64,000 nucleotides of DNA from positions 1 through 64,000 of the forward strand of contig CAJJDN010000050.1 of the NCBI GenBank assembly GCA_905182985.1, read 5' to 3'. Position 1 is the stretch's first letter; each line of letters begins with the position of its first letter. The position numbers and the translations under genes are program-made. The stretch comes from Paramecium sonneborni. Taxonomy: Eukaryota > Ciliophora > Oligohymenophorea > Peniculida > Parameciidae. Below the pieces are notes generated by a model. It was not told the DNA's origin, searched no databases, and saw only the letters and a list, made by a program, of their open reading frames with translations. Positions 35,487 through 46,400 of the stretch are shown here, piece after piece.

Positions 35487-36800
35487 TCAATCTTCTGCAT
35501 CTTCTCCTGCTTTTGGAAAATCATTTTCATGAGTTTCCTCCATTTCAGGATCTTCTAAAGGTGCTTCCATAACAATTTCTTTAGCATATTCTTTTCCATT
35601 TTCAACAGCCAAAGTAGGAAAGTTGAGTAAATCTTTGTTTTTCTTTTAGACTTTCCAAGAGTCTTTTAAAAATACAACAGATCCTGGTTTCCCTGGAACT
35701 GAACCTTTTACATATATTAATTATCTAACTGCATCTATTCTATAAATCTATAATAAATAATATTTAAATATATTACTTAAATTCCTTCACAAGTAACTTT
35801 ATCATTACCTAAATGTCCAGGCATTTTCTTTCCCTTAAAAACTCTTCCAGGATCTTATCTTTAACCAGTACTTCCCAATTATCTATGACATAGAGAATTA
35901 CCATGTGTGGCAGGTTATGTTTTAAAATTATGTCTTTTAACTGTACCTCCAAATCCTGATAAAATTAATCAATAATTCATTAATTACCTTTTCCTGTTGA
36001 TACACCTTATATATCAATATATTGACCTGGAGTGAAATGTCTTGCACTCAACATATAACCAACAGGTAAAACATTTTCTGGTGTAATAGGAAATTCCTTT
36101 ATGTATTTTTTTGGGGGGATCTTAATTATACTTTAATTAATACATTTGCTTTAAGGAAATGACCTATCTAAGGTTTCTTAAGTGTTTTTATATTAACTGC
36201 TCCTGCTCCAATTTATAATCCAGTATAAGTGTCATTTTTCACTATTTAAACTACTTAATTATTATCTAATTATAAGACTGTTAATGCATGACGATAACCC
36301 CATTTATCCCATTAAGCAGTCATACCAACTTTTACTGCTATTAAACCAGCTCTTTTTGGTTAGGCAAAGGGATCTTCATACGTATGCTATTTTATCACAA
36401 AATTTTTATTGCATTCTTCACTAATATCTATTGGAGGTTATGTAAACTTTTTATAATGTTTATTTCTTCCTTCTTATTACTCATTCAAAGATAGATATAT
36501 TGTTTATGGTATTTTTTTTGTTTATGGAATATGAGTTTCATAAAAAGAACTCCAAGTATGCATCTTTGGTTGTAATGCTCTTAATTTTTCTAATTCTATT
36601 TTTTTCTTAAGATTTTCTTATTATTGTCTTTATTCTTATTCTTAATCTGATTTAGCAATTTTTCCTGATTTATCATCACTTATTGCTTTTGCTCTTGTTT
36701 TCTCTTTATGAGGTTATGCTTTTGGTCTAGTGTGTTTTGTGAAGTAATAAAGCGAAGCCCAATTTAATTAATGAGTTGTGGTTATAAATCTAAGCAACAT
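35487..36800 (-). CDS. MRPL3: mitochondrial ribosomal protein uL3m
   Basis: A 409-residue protein after removing introns 36121-36143 (ends AAG), 35956-35987 (ends CAG) and 35748-35776. The central domain is bacterial-type L3: RAGLIAVKVGMTAQWDKWG, FTPGQYIDIQGVSTGKGF, then GTVKRHNFKTQPATHG and PGRVFKGKKMPGHLGN, which bind 23S-type rRNA at the peptidyl-transferase centre. The Arg-rich N-terminus (MLLRFITTTHQLNWASLYYF) looks like a mitochondrial targeting sequence, so this is the organellar and not the cytosolic protein. It carries an extra charged N-terminal segment and an acidic C-terminal tail (EDPEMEETHENDFPKAGEDA) absent from bacterial L3. The start at 36800 is the only ATG before the presequence. 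Confidence 0.9.
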
Positions 36801-37240
36801 ATTAAAATTTATTTATTTTTAAAATGCTTTATATATAACAAATAAAATTCAATGAATGAATACATATAATTCAAATCTAATAAAGGACTTATAAAATTCA
36901 ATTCTTTTAATCTATACATTTTTTAATTTTTTATTTTCTATTATTATTTAATCAATATTTGATTATTTAATACTATATTTATTGAATTTGAAGTATTTTT
37001 GTATCTAAATAATTAAATTTAAATCTAAATATTTTAATTAATAAGAATTAACCTAAATCAGCTCTCTTATTAATATTTTTGTAGGATTGATATTAAATTA
37101 TATAGTGTTCTACTACTCTTCGTTATTTTTGTCAACAATTTTGATATTTTATTAAATTGATTTTTTAGTGAAAAATGAATTATTTCAGTTCAAAAGTAAC
37201 TAAAGGCTGAGGTTAACTTTTTGATCAAAGATAAATTAAA
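36801..37240. other. divergent intergenic region
   Basis: About 440 nt of AT-rich sequence between the divergent uL3m and WD-repeat genes. No ORF or motif worth reporting. Confidence 0.6.
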
Positions 37241-39132
37241 ATGAAAAACAATTCTGTCAAATTTAAGCAAAATGTGCCCAAGTCTTCAACAACCTCTGTC
37301 ATTTCTGAATTTTCTTGTGATGAATCTCCAATACCAAATGCATTTCAATTTTAAAGTTTTACCCATGCTTAAACTATTTCAGCAAAACTCAACAAAAATT
37401 CAGTCTATAATCAACAGAATATAATTTTTAATACACCAAGGAGTTTAGCAGTTCCTTTTAAAGAAATTGTAAAGCAATTAAAATAATTGATTATTAGGAG
37501 AAAGATGAAGTGCTTTCTAAAACACCAATTAATAAGTAACAATTAAATGGAACAAAGTAATTCAATAATGGAAATGTGGAACCAAACACATTTTCAGAAG
37601 CATTGATAAAATAGTCAAAATATACTGAAGAGAGTTTAAAGAGAATATAAAAACTAGAGAAATTTTTAGAGAAGACAAAATCCAAATATTAAAAACCTTT
37701 TAGTATTTTATCTTCAGATGAATCACCATCAAAACGATTGGCTCCTAGTAACATCAAAGGATTTGCATAAAAAAATGATGAAATAGGTAAGCAATTGGAT
37801 AATAAGATAAACAAAAAGCTTAAATTATTAATGAATGATTTGAGAATAATACGAAAAGTAAATAATTAATAAGATGATAGAATATCCAATATTTTTCAGC
37901 TTTTGATGGAGCTTTTGCTTAAAGTAGAAAAGCATAAAATAATTTCATTTCTTTAAAATAAGAGAATGGAATAATAATAAATAATGGAAATCATTTAACA
38001 AGAATAGAATTAATACATGATACTTTTAAAAGTGAGAAGATATGTGATATTCATGAGAGTGATTCAAAGTTTATATCATTTTGTATATGTGACAAAAATA
38101 TTTTTGATGATATGCTAATTACTGGTTCTGATAAAGGTAATATTATGAGTTGGAACTTCTATAAGAATTAAGCTTATCATTATTATGGATTGAATAATTA
38201 AAACAATTGTAATTTGTAGAATCATTCATAACCAACATTTATAACATAATCTTTAAAAAATATATATGTAGGAACAAAATAAAATGTAAGTTGTTTATTA
38301 TTGATTTAAGGAATTATTGATTCTCGATGAAAGAATGAACTAAAAATTATGTTTATCTTTAACAATATAAAGTTAATAATAAAATTAAATTAGAGCAAAT
38401 TAAATTTTATCGCCACTTCTAACAAGATATGGATCTACAATAATTGAAAGTCCTCGAATAAATCAAATAGATCCAAACTTGTTAAACGAAACTAATTTCC
38501 TATTAGACGAAGAGTAAGATTCTATAGAGAATGATTTAAATCAAAATTTTCAAATTTTCAACTAATAATAAGATTAAAGCAGAAAAGATACTTAAGAAAT
38601 TAAATATATTGATGTTCATGATCATAATGTAATAGTAACTATGACAGATGGATTTATTCATTTAGATATGAGAAATCCAACTGTATCTCAATTCAGTTTT
38701 TAATAAAATGGACAATAGGCTTTAAAAGCCATGTTTAGTCCTGGAAATTCAAGCAATGTTATTTATGCTAAATAGAATTCTAATAAATGCTTACTTTGGA
38801 ATGTTTAAAAAAATGAAGTTTTGTTTCATAAGGAATTATAAGATAATCCTATTGATATGATTGTTGCTTAAGAAACAAAAGAAATTCTATTTTTACATCA
38901 TTATCAAAATGATTCAATTATTAAAATATACAACAATTCCTCTTCAAAATTGAAATATTGCGATGAGTTAGTGATTCCAAGTTTTAATATATAAAAGATT
39001 CTACTGGATCATTAATCTGAAAGTTTGTATGGAATAGGTCCTTACTCTTTGAGAACTTGGAATTATTTTCAATAAAAAGAAATTAATTTAATTCGCGAAG
39101 AGATGCAACATTAATTAGAATCACTTATATGA
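37241..39132 (+). CDS. WD-repeat-like beta-propeller protein with disordered N-terminus
   Basis: A 604-residue protein; introns 37469-37497, 37858-37880 and 38286-38310 (ends AAG). The first 230 residues are Ser/Pro/Lys-rich and probably disordered, with a basic coiled segment. From about residue 240 WD-like blades appear: DKNIFDDMLITGSDKGNIMS then WNFYKN, DVHDHNVIVTMTDGFIHLDM, NKCLLWNVQKNEVLFHKEL and SLYGIGPYSLRTWNYF. Repeats are degenerate and the usual GH-WD signature is weak. Propellers of this kind are interaction scaffolds. No specific family recognised. The start is the first ATG after an AT-rich leader and the final frame closes cleanly. Confidence 0.72.
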
Positions 39133-39369
39133 GTAATGACTACTCTTATTTATTAAATATATGAATATATTTATCTTTAAATAATTAAATCTGATAAATT
39201 AAAAATAACGAAATAAATTATTATTATATATAAAGAATATAACAAGGATGCTATAAATTAATATTGAGGTGCAAACTGTTTATTTTTATATAGATTCACC
39301 TATAACGTATTGCCATATGCAACTTAATGATTGTAATATGTTTGATTGAATGTAGCTGTAACTGCAGTC

Positions 39370-42028
39370 ATGTTAAATAGTTAACTTAAATGTAAATGCT
39401 ATGAACAATAAGACATAAATGAAAAGGCTGAAATTAGAACTTCTTATGATCCTAAAAACAAAAAAAAAGTAAGTCTTTACTAATTATATCAGCTTAAATT
39501 AATTTTTTTTGAAAATTAAAGTAAATTTGGAGAGGCTGTCTTTCATCTTGACTTTTATGTTGAGAATTAATTTTAATAATTATCAGATAAATTATCAATC
39601 TAAAGTGAATAGAATGAAGAGGCTTCTTTAACTTTTATGTTTGAATGGTAATTTATAGAAAAGCCCCAAGAAACTAATCCTAAAATACTTAATCCTTATT
39701 TATCAGGCAATAGTCCTTAGAGTAACTAAAGAAATGTTGGATAAAGTCCAAAAAGATTGGCTCAATCAAAAAAAGTTGGAGAAGAATTAGAAAAGAGAAC
39801 AACTCATGTAACGTATGCTTAGTGGAAAGATCACAAAGAATATTTAAAGAATTAATTAGAAAGAAAACTTAAAGAACCAAAAAATCCCTAGAAGGTAATT
39901 ATTGTAGATGATTAAAATTATAATTGGACTGATACACTAAGAAAGCCTGATGCTAATATTAGGATTGCATCTCCTCCAAAACGATTAGGCACTCCTACTA
40001 AAACAAATAAGAAATTTTAAAATCCTTTAAATAATTTTAATCCTCAAAGATAATAAGATTATGAATTAAGAATGATAAATGAAAAATTAAGTAAAGTTGA
40101 CAAATAATTATAATTAATGAATAATGAAAATAAAGAAGAAGAAAAAAAAAAATATTCATCCAAACTTAATTAAAAATTAAAATAACGTCAATTTGATGAT
40201 TACAAAAATGGATATAATGAAGATTAAATTGTAAGTCAATCGGAAAAAGGAACAAAATAAAAATCTCTTCATTATTAATCTTTTGTAGAATAAAAAGATT
40301 AGAAGGATTATTAACTAATGTATAATAGCTAAATTTAAAATCCAACTCAATAATATTAAGTATCTGATTAATTAGTCAAATCTCTACATGATCCCTAGAC
40401 TTCAATACAAATAAATAAATAAAACATTTCTAATTAAGATGTCCACAAAAGTTGTCCTAAACAAAAAGAATCATAATAATAATAATAGTAATAGTATTAA
40501 TAATAATAATTATAATTATAATAATAATAAGTAATATCATAAAGAAGTAAAACACAACAAAAAGAGGATTTGCAAAATAGTAATTATTCTTATAATCCTG
40601 AAAATTATGAAGAGTTAATGAAAAAGTATTTAGATCTTAAAAACTAATATCAAAACTCATGTATTGAATTTTCTCAATTATCTTAAACATACTCTTAATT
40701 AAAAGATGAATACACATAAGTAGTCTAATAAAATTAAGAATATTAATAATAGGTTGCTTATTTATCTTAGTAGTAATTAATTAATGTTAATAATGATTAA
40801 TAAGATCAATCTACATTTAATTAAGAAATGTTAAAAAAAGAACTTGAGTTCCTATAAAGAGATAACAATATGCTTAAGTCTCATTTAGAATAGAGTTAAT
40901 ATAATGTAAGCTAATTACAAAAAGAGAAGGAAAAAAATCAAATAGAAATTTATAATCTTAAAAATAATTTAATGTTAATCAATTAAGATATAGAAAAACT
41001 TTAAAGCGAAACATTATAAATGAAAACAGAAATAAAACAAAATAGCTATAGTGAATAACCACCTTAAAGTTATGTTAAATTAAATTCTGAGCCAGATAAT
41101 TAATTAATTTATTAATTAAGGACTTAACTTGAGAACTAAGAATTAGATACTCTTCGTTAGAAAGAACAATTAGAATTACTTAGAATATAAATTTAACAAT
41201 TAGAAAAAGAAAATTCAAATTATAAAAAGTAGGTAGGAAATTTAAATCAAATGATATAATCTTAGGAAGAAGAAATTACAAAAGTGAAGGAGTAACTTGA
41301 AGAAAATAAATAAGATTTAATTAGAAACTAAGCTTTAAATGATAAGAGTACTTCTGCAGATATTATAAATGGTTAAAAATAAGTAATTCAAAAAAAAGAA
41401 TAAGAAATTTTAGATTTAGATTAAATTATAAAATAAATGAAACAACAAATAGAAGAATAATAATCATTATTAGAATAGAAATCTGAAGCTGAACAAAAAT
41501 TAAATTAATAATTGAATGATCTTTAGTTAGATAGCGAGAAGTTATTAAATGACAATTAATATTTAAGATAAGTTTTATCTTAAAATGAATAGTAGTAAAT
41601 GTCTTTTTAGTAAAATTTTCTATTTAATTAGATAATCCAATAAAAATTCAATGCATTAAAATGAAACTAATTTCAAAGGGTTTAGTTTTAGAGGAGATGA
41701 TACTGATAATTAAAGTGAATATTTGAAATAAGAAAATGCTACATTAAGTATTATTATTTTATGATTCCTATAGAGGTTGAATAGAATAAAGATAAAGTTA
41801 GAATTGAGAGTTTGACGAAAGAATTGGAAATTTAAAAAGTATTTAAATTATTTACTTAAGAACATAGCAGAATTAAGTGAATAATAATTGACAGAAGCAT
41901 AAGATTAAATCATGTCTTAGAAATAGCGAATAGCTGATATTTTAAATTTAATAATGATAAATGGCGACGCTAAATAAATGGATGATGTAGAGAAGTTACT
42001 ATAAAATAAAGAATTTTTATCTCTTTGA
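39370..42028 (+). CDS. NT-C2-like domain plus long coiled-coil protein, one probable frameshift
   Basis: About 861 residues; introns 39469-39492, 41748-41773 and 41839-41860 (ends AAG). Residues 1-110 resemble an N-terminal C2 (NT-C2) domain (KFGEAVFHLDFYVENQ ... LTFMFEWQFIEKP), followed by a linker with SP and PPKRLGTP motifs, a Gln-rich patch around 40470-40530 (mostly TAA codons), and a long heptad coiled coil. A single extra base in the A4 run at 41658-41661 breaks the frame between QQKFNAL and NETNFKGFSFRGDD; removing it makes the spliced length divisible by three. NT-C2 plus coiled coil occurs in membrane- or cytoskeleton-linked proteins (EEIG1/EHBP1-type domain). The ATG at 39370 follows an in-frame TGA. 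Specific role unknown. Confidence 0.72.
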
Positions 42029-42175
42029 AGATATTGTTAATATTTAATATATTTCAATTTTATTTTAATTTACTTTGAATATTTGAATCTTTTTATTAAA
42101 TTAAATTAAAATCTAAAGATTCTTCAAATAAAAATCAAGATTTTTTATCTCTAAATAATTATTTTATTTATATTT

Positions 42176-42834
42176 TCAATTCAATGTTAAAGTTTTGTAA
42201 ACTGTTTCATATGCTTTTTATTATTTTGAAGATCTGGATGGAGAAGATAAAACTAATGATAACTATTCAGCTGCATCTCTATGGTGCTTTTCTTCAATCA
42301 TAGTTTAAGTTTATTTTAATTAAACTAAGACTTGCTTTAAATAATATAAGAATGTAATACTTTGTCATTTTTAAAAGCATCATTTTTCATTAATTTATCA
42401 GTCAATTAATTGAGAAATTTAACAACATTTTCATCATCACCATTTTCTTTGTTTTCTTACAACTGCTTCAATTAAACAGGAGCTAATCTGGCCTATTTTT
42501 TTTCATTTGTTCCATGAGCATATGGACAATTTACTCCATTCTTACAAAATCCTTATTAATCATATTTGCATAACACAGCTGTAATATAATAATTTAGTAT
42601 TACTTTTATAATTTGTGATCACTATATTTGAATCGATAGTTGGTATCTTACCCAATATTGGATCTAAATAATAAATTTAGTAATACCATTTGGGTTTCTC
42701 AATTCTTTTTAACCATGTGCAAATTGACATTTATCTCCAATAGAGCAGTTACCTAATTCAAAGTGTCTGCAAATTGAAGTTTTATAAAGTCTGCCATTTC
42801 CATGTTAAGGAATAGTAATCACAGCGTTATGCAT
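42176..42834 (-). CDS. tandem CCCH zinc-finger protein (TIS11/TTP-like)
   Basis: A 194-residue protein; introns 42664-42686, 42579-42603 (ends CAG) and 42335-42360 (ends AAG). Two CX7-CX5-CX3-H fingers, [19 protein letters not shown] and [19 protein letters not shown], each preceded by a YKT lead-in (RLYKTSI, NYKTVL) as in tristetraprolin. TTP-type fingers bind AU-rich mRNA and promote decay. The spacing between fingers is longer than the 18 residues of TTP because of the segment [15 protein letters not shown], so the binding mode may differ. A helical Lys/Gln-rich C-terminus follows. If the AAG intron is not spliced, the protein ends earlier, at a TGA near 42298-42300. Confidence 0.82.
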
Positions 42835-42947
42835 TTTTAACGATTATAATTATTAATTAATATACAATTAAAAAAATAAGATGAAATGGTTATATTGAGC
42901 ATTGATTAAACTATAAAATTATTAAAATAAATCCATAATAAATTATG

Positions 42948-43334
42948 TCAATCCTATTTGAATTTTTCTTTTATTTTTTCAAATTCTTTTCCTATTTTTT
43001 TTTAAGTTTTTTTAGCTTTCTCTTCAAAATCTTTCCATTATTTTTCTACAAATTTTTAACTTTATTAATTATTTAATAATGATACCTGTCTTTACCTTTT
43101 TCTAAGATTAATTCCTTCTTCTCAACTAAATATTCTTTAGTATTAATTTCTTTCAAATCACTTTTGATATCATCAATCTATTTTGAATTGAAAGGATACC
43201 TACTCTAATCCTTTTTATTTAAACTCTTTTGCTTTTTTCACTAGTTTTTCTTTACTTTAATTTCCTAAGTAATAGGTAGTTGATAAAACTCCTAAAGAGA
43301 ATCCAATAATTAAACATTAAAGTTTAGAACTCAT
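42948..43334 (-). CDS. small single-pass membrane protein with charged helical tail
   Basis: A 112-residue protein after removing introns 43178-43199 (22 nt) and 43060-43085 (26 nt, ends AAG). Residues 8-24 form one hydrophobic helix (CLIIGFSLGVLSTTYYLG); the rest is a Lys/Glu-rich amphipathic helix (FVEKQWKDFEEKAKKTQKKI then GKEFEKIKEKF). The layout resembles YtxH-like or ATP-synthase-stalk-like small anchors, but no family can be named. Frame closes only with the AAG intron. Confidence 0.65.
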
Positions 43335-43489
43335 ATTTATCAAAATTAAATTTAATAGTGGAATGTTTAGAAAAAAGGTGAAAATTGAATTAATTTAAGA
43401 CTCTTGTAAGATAGAATATTATTAGATTAATAATAAGTTGATATATTAATAATATTTTTTATTGTATATGATTAAGATATCATTTTTAT

Positions 43490-46400
43490 GAAATTTCTAA
43501 CATTCTATTGACATCAGCAAACCACCAATCCAAAAATTTATGTTTATCTATATTTCCACTTGTATCAGCTAAATATTCTTAAGCTCTTCCCTCCATTATA
43601 TCTGTAAATTTAAATTAAAATGCTAAATCTTCACTACAAACCCATAAATTAAGTTCAAATTTATCACATAATTCAGGTAATCTATAAGCAGATATTAACT
43701 AAAAGAATTTAATATATATAATACTCCTCCTGAACCTAAAGTTTTACATAAAAGATCATATTTTAAGCTAGCTGTTTCTGGTGTTAGATTATGATGTTAT
43801 TCAAGCATTCTAGTCCAATTTTCTGAAACTTTTTTTTTGAAGTAAATTTATGCTTTTGGATCTGGCCATTAATATTTATTTGGTTTATATTCTACAACTA
43901 AAGGTCCTGAGTGTTATTATAAAGTACATCCTGGTTCATTCCAAGATTTTCTGCAACAAGTCCAACTAATATATTATAAAATATAAAATATACTGTGGTC
44001 TCCATAAAATTTTAGATCCTTTATCTTATTTATATTCTTCAATAGCTTCTTAAATTTTAGTAGCAGTATGTCCAAAATCAAATACTCCAGGATGACATTT
44101 ACACATTCTTTTTTTTCTATTTTCAATTTCACGATATTATTTTCCACATGCCCAATTAGTACATGTTCTTAATTCTTTTTCAGTTTCAATTAATTTCATT
44201 TATCTTTATCTGTCTTTATTAATAAATTCATTATAAGGTTTAGTTTCTCTAAATACATCTGGTCTAAGTTAAATATTTTTATTAGGTTATGTTTCTTTTT
44301 CTTTTTATGCAGGATTCTATAAATTATAATAATAAAATTACAGTATGTATTTTTTGTACAAAATAGACTTTAGCAGCAGGATCTGGCCATTTTGCAGCTT
44401 AATGAGTTCCTGAATTATATTTACATTCAGAAGAATCACCATCTTAAAATCTCATTCCACATGTTCCTTCAGGATAACCAGTTTTAGAATCTAAAGGTCC
44501 TACATTAATACATATATTATAAAAATCTTTTTCAGGAACACCTTTATGATAAGCTAATCTACATCCTTCTGCTTCCCATTTTTTACCACAACATGTCCAA
44601 CATTCTGGCCATAATCCATGTTTAGATCCAAATTCATATCTACCAGGATGATGTTTACATGTTTTTATTCCATTTGGAGTTGAATCATATTTAAATGGTT
44701 ATCCACAACCCCAATTTTTACAAATAAAATCCATACCAGCCAATTATGCTTCTCCTTTTTCTGATTTCTCTTATTTATCAGGTACATTGCATGGATGATC
44801 ATGAGATATTTTTGATCTTTATGAATAATTATTACTTTTCAAAAATTATTCTTATTTACTAGCCATGTAATTTGTATCTCCATATGCTTATGCAATTAAT
44901 ACTATATCATCATAAACCTTTAACATTCTCTTTAAAAAACAATCTAAAAATTTAGCTAATTTTTCATTCTTTCTAAATAAAAATACTCTACCTTCCTTAT
45001 CCATTTAATTTAATTAACCAACTCCTCTTATATATACATCAAAATGTTCTAATTATTATGTTTTATCCCAATTTCCTATTATTTCAATATTTGGAAACAT
45101 ATCTTTTAATATTTATCCAATTTCATTAAATTTACTTGCAAAATCAGCTTCATAATGCCATGTTGTTGTTTTGTGTTTATCACAATCAGAACATCTATTA
45201 ATAATTAGTTAAAATTTTCCTTAATTCCAATTTTCGGGTAATTATGGTAATGTTTCAGGTTGATTTCGTTTTTGTTCCTCTACTTTTGGATCTTTTTATA
45301 AATATTCTGCTGCTAACATAATAATTTGAGAATAATCATCTTTTCTAACAATTTTACCTCTAAATCCAGCTAATCTCTATTATTCAAATGCATAAGTTTC
45401 TAATTAACCAGTAGCATCTTATCCTTCTCTATATATAAATGTTTTATCTATTCTAAATGTTTCTTCTGCTTCATGTGTTTTAAATGATATCATTGCNTGC
45501 AGCTTAATGAGTTCCTGAATTATATTTACATTCAGAAGAATCACCATCTTAAAATCTCATTCCACATGTTCCTTCAGGATAACCAGTTTTAGAATCTAAA
45601 GGTCCTACATTAATACATATATTATAAAAATCTTTTTCAGGAACACCTTTATGATAAGCTAATCTACATCCTTCTGCTTCCCATTTTTTACCACAACATG
45701 TCCAACATTCTGGCCATAATCCATGTTTAGATCCAAATTCATATCTACCAGGATGATGTTTACATGTTTTTATTCCATTTGGAGTTGAATCATATTTAAA
45801 TGGTTATCCACAACCCCAGTTTTTACAAATAAAATCCATACCAGCCAATTATGCTTCTCCTTTTTCTGATTTCTCTTATTTATCAGGTACATTGCATGGA
45901 TGATCATGAGATATTTTTGATCTTTATGAATAATTATTACTTTTCAAAAATTATTCTTATTTACTAGCCATATAATTTGTATCACCATATGCTTATGCAA
46001 TTAATACAATATCATCATAAACCTTTAACATTCTCTTTAAAAAACAATCTAAAAATTTAGCTAATTTTTCATTCTTTTTAAATAAAAATACTCTTCCTTC
46101 TTTATCCATCTAATTTAACTAACCAACTCCTCTAATATATACATCAAAATGTTCTAATTATTATGTTTTATCCCAATTTCCTATTATTTCAATATTTGGA
46201 AACATATCTTTTAATATTTATCCAATTTCATTAAATTTACTTGCGAAATCAGCTTCATAATGCCATGTTGTTGTTTTGTGTTTATCACAATCAGAACATC
46301 TATTGATAATTAGTTAGAATTTTCCTTAATTCCAATTTTCTGGTAATTATGGTAATGTTTCAGGTTGATTACGTTTTTATTCCTCTACTTTTGGATCTTT

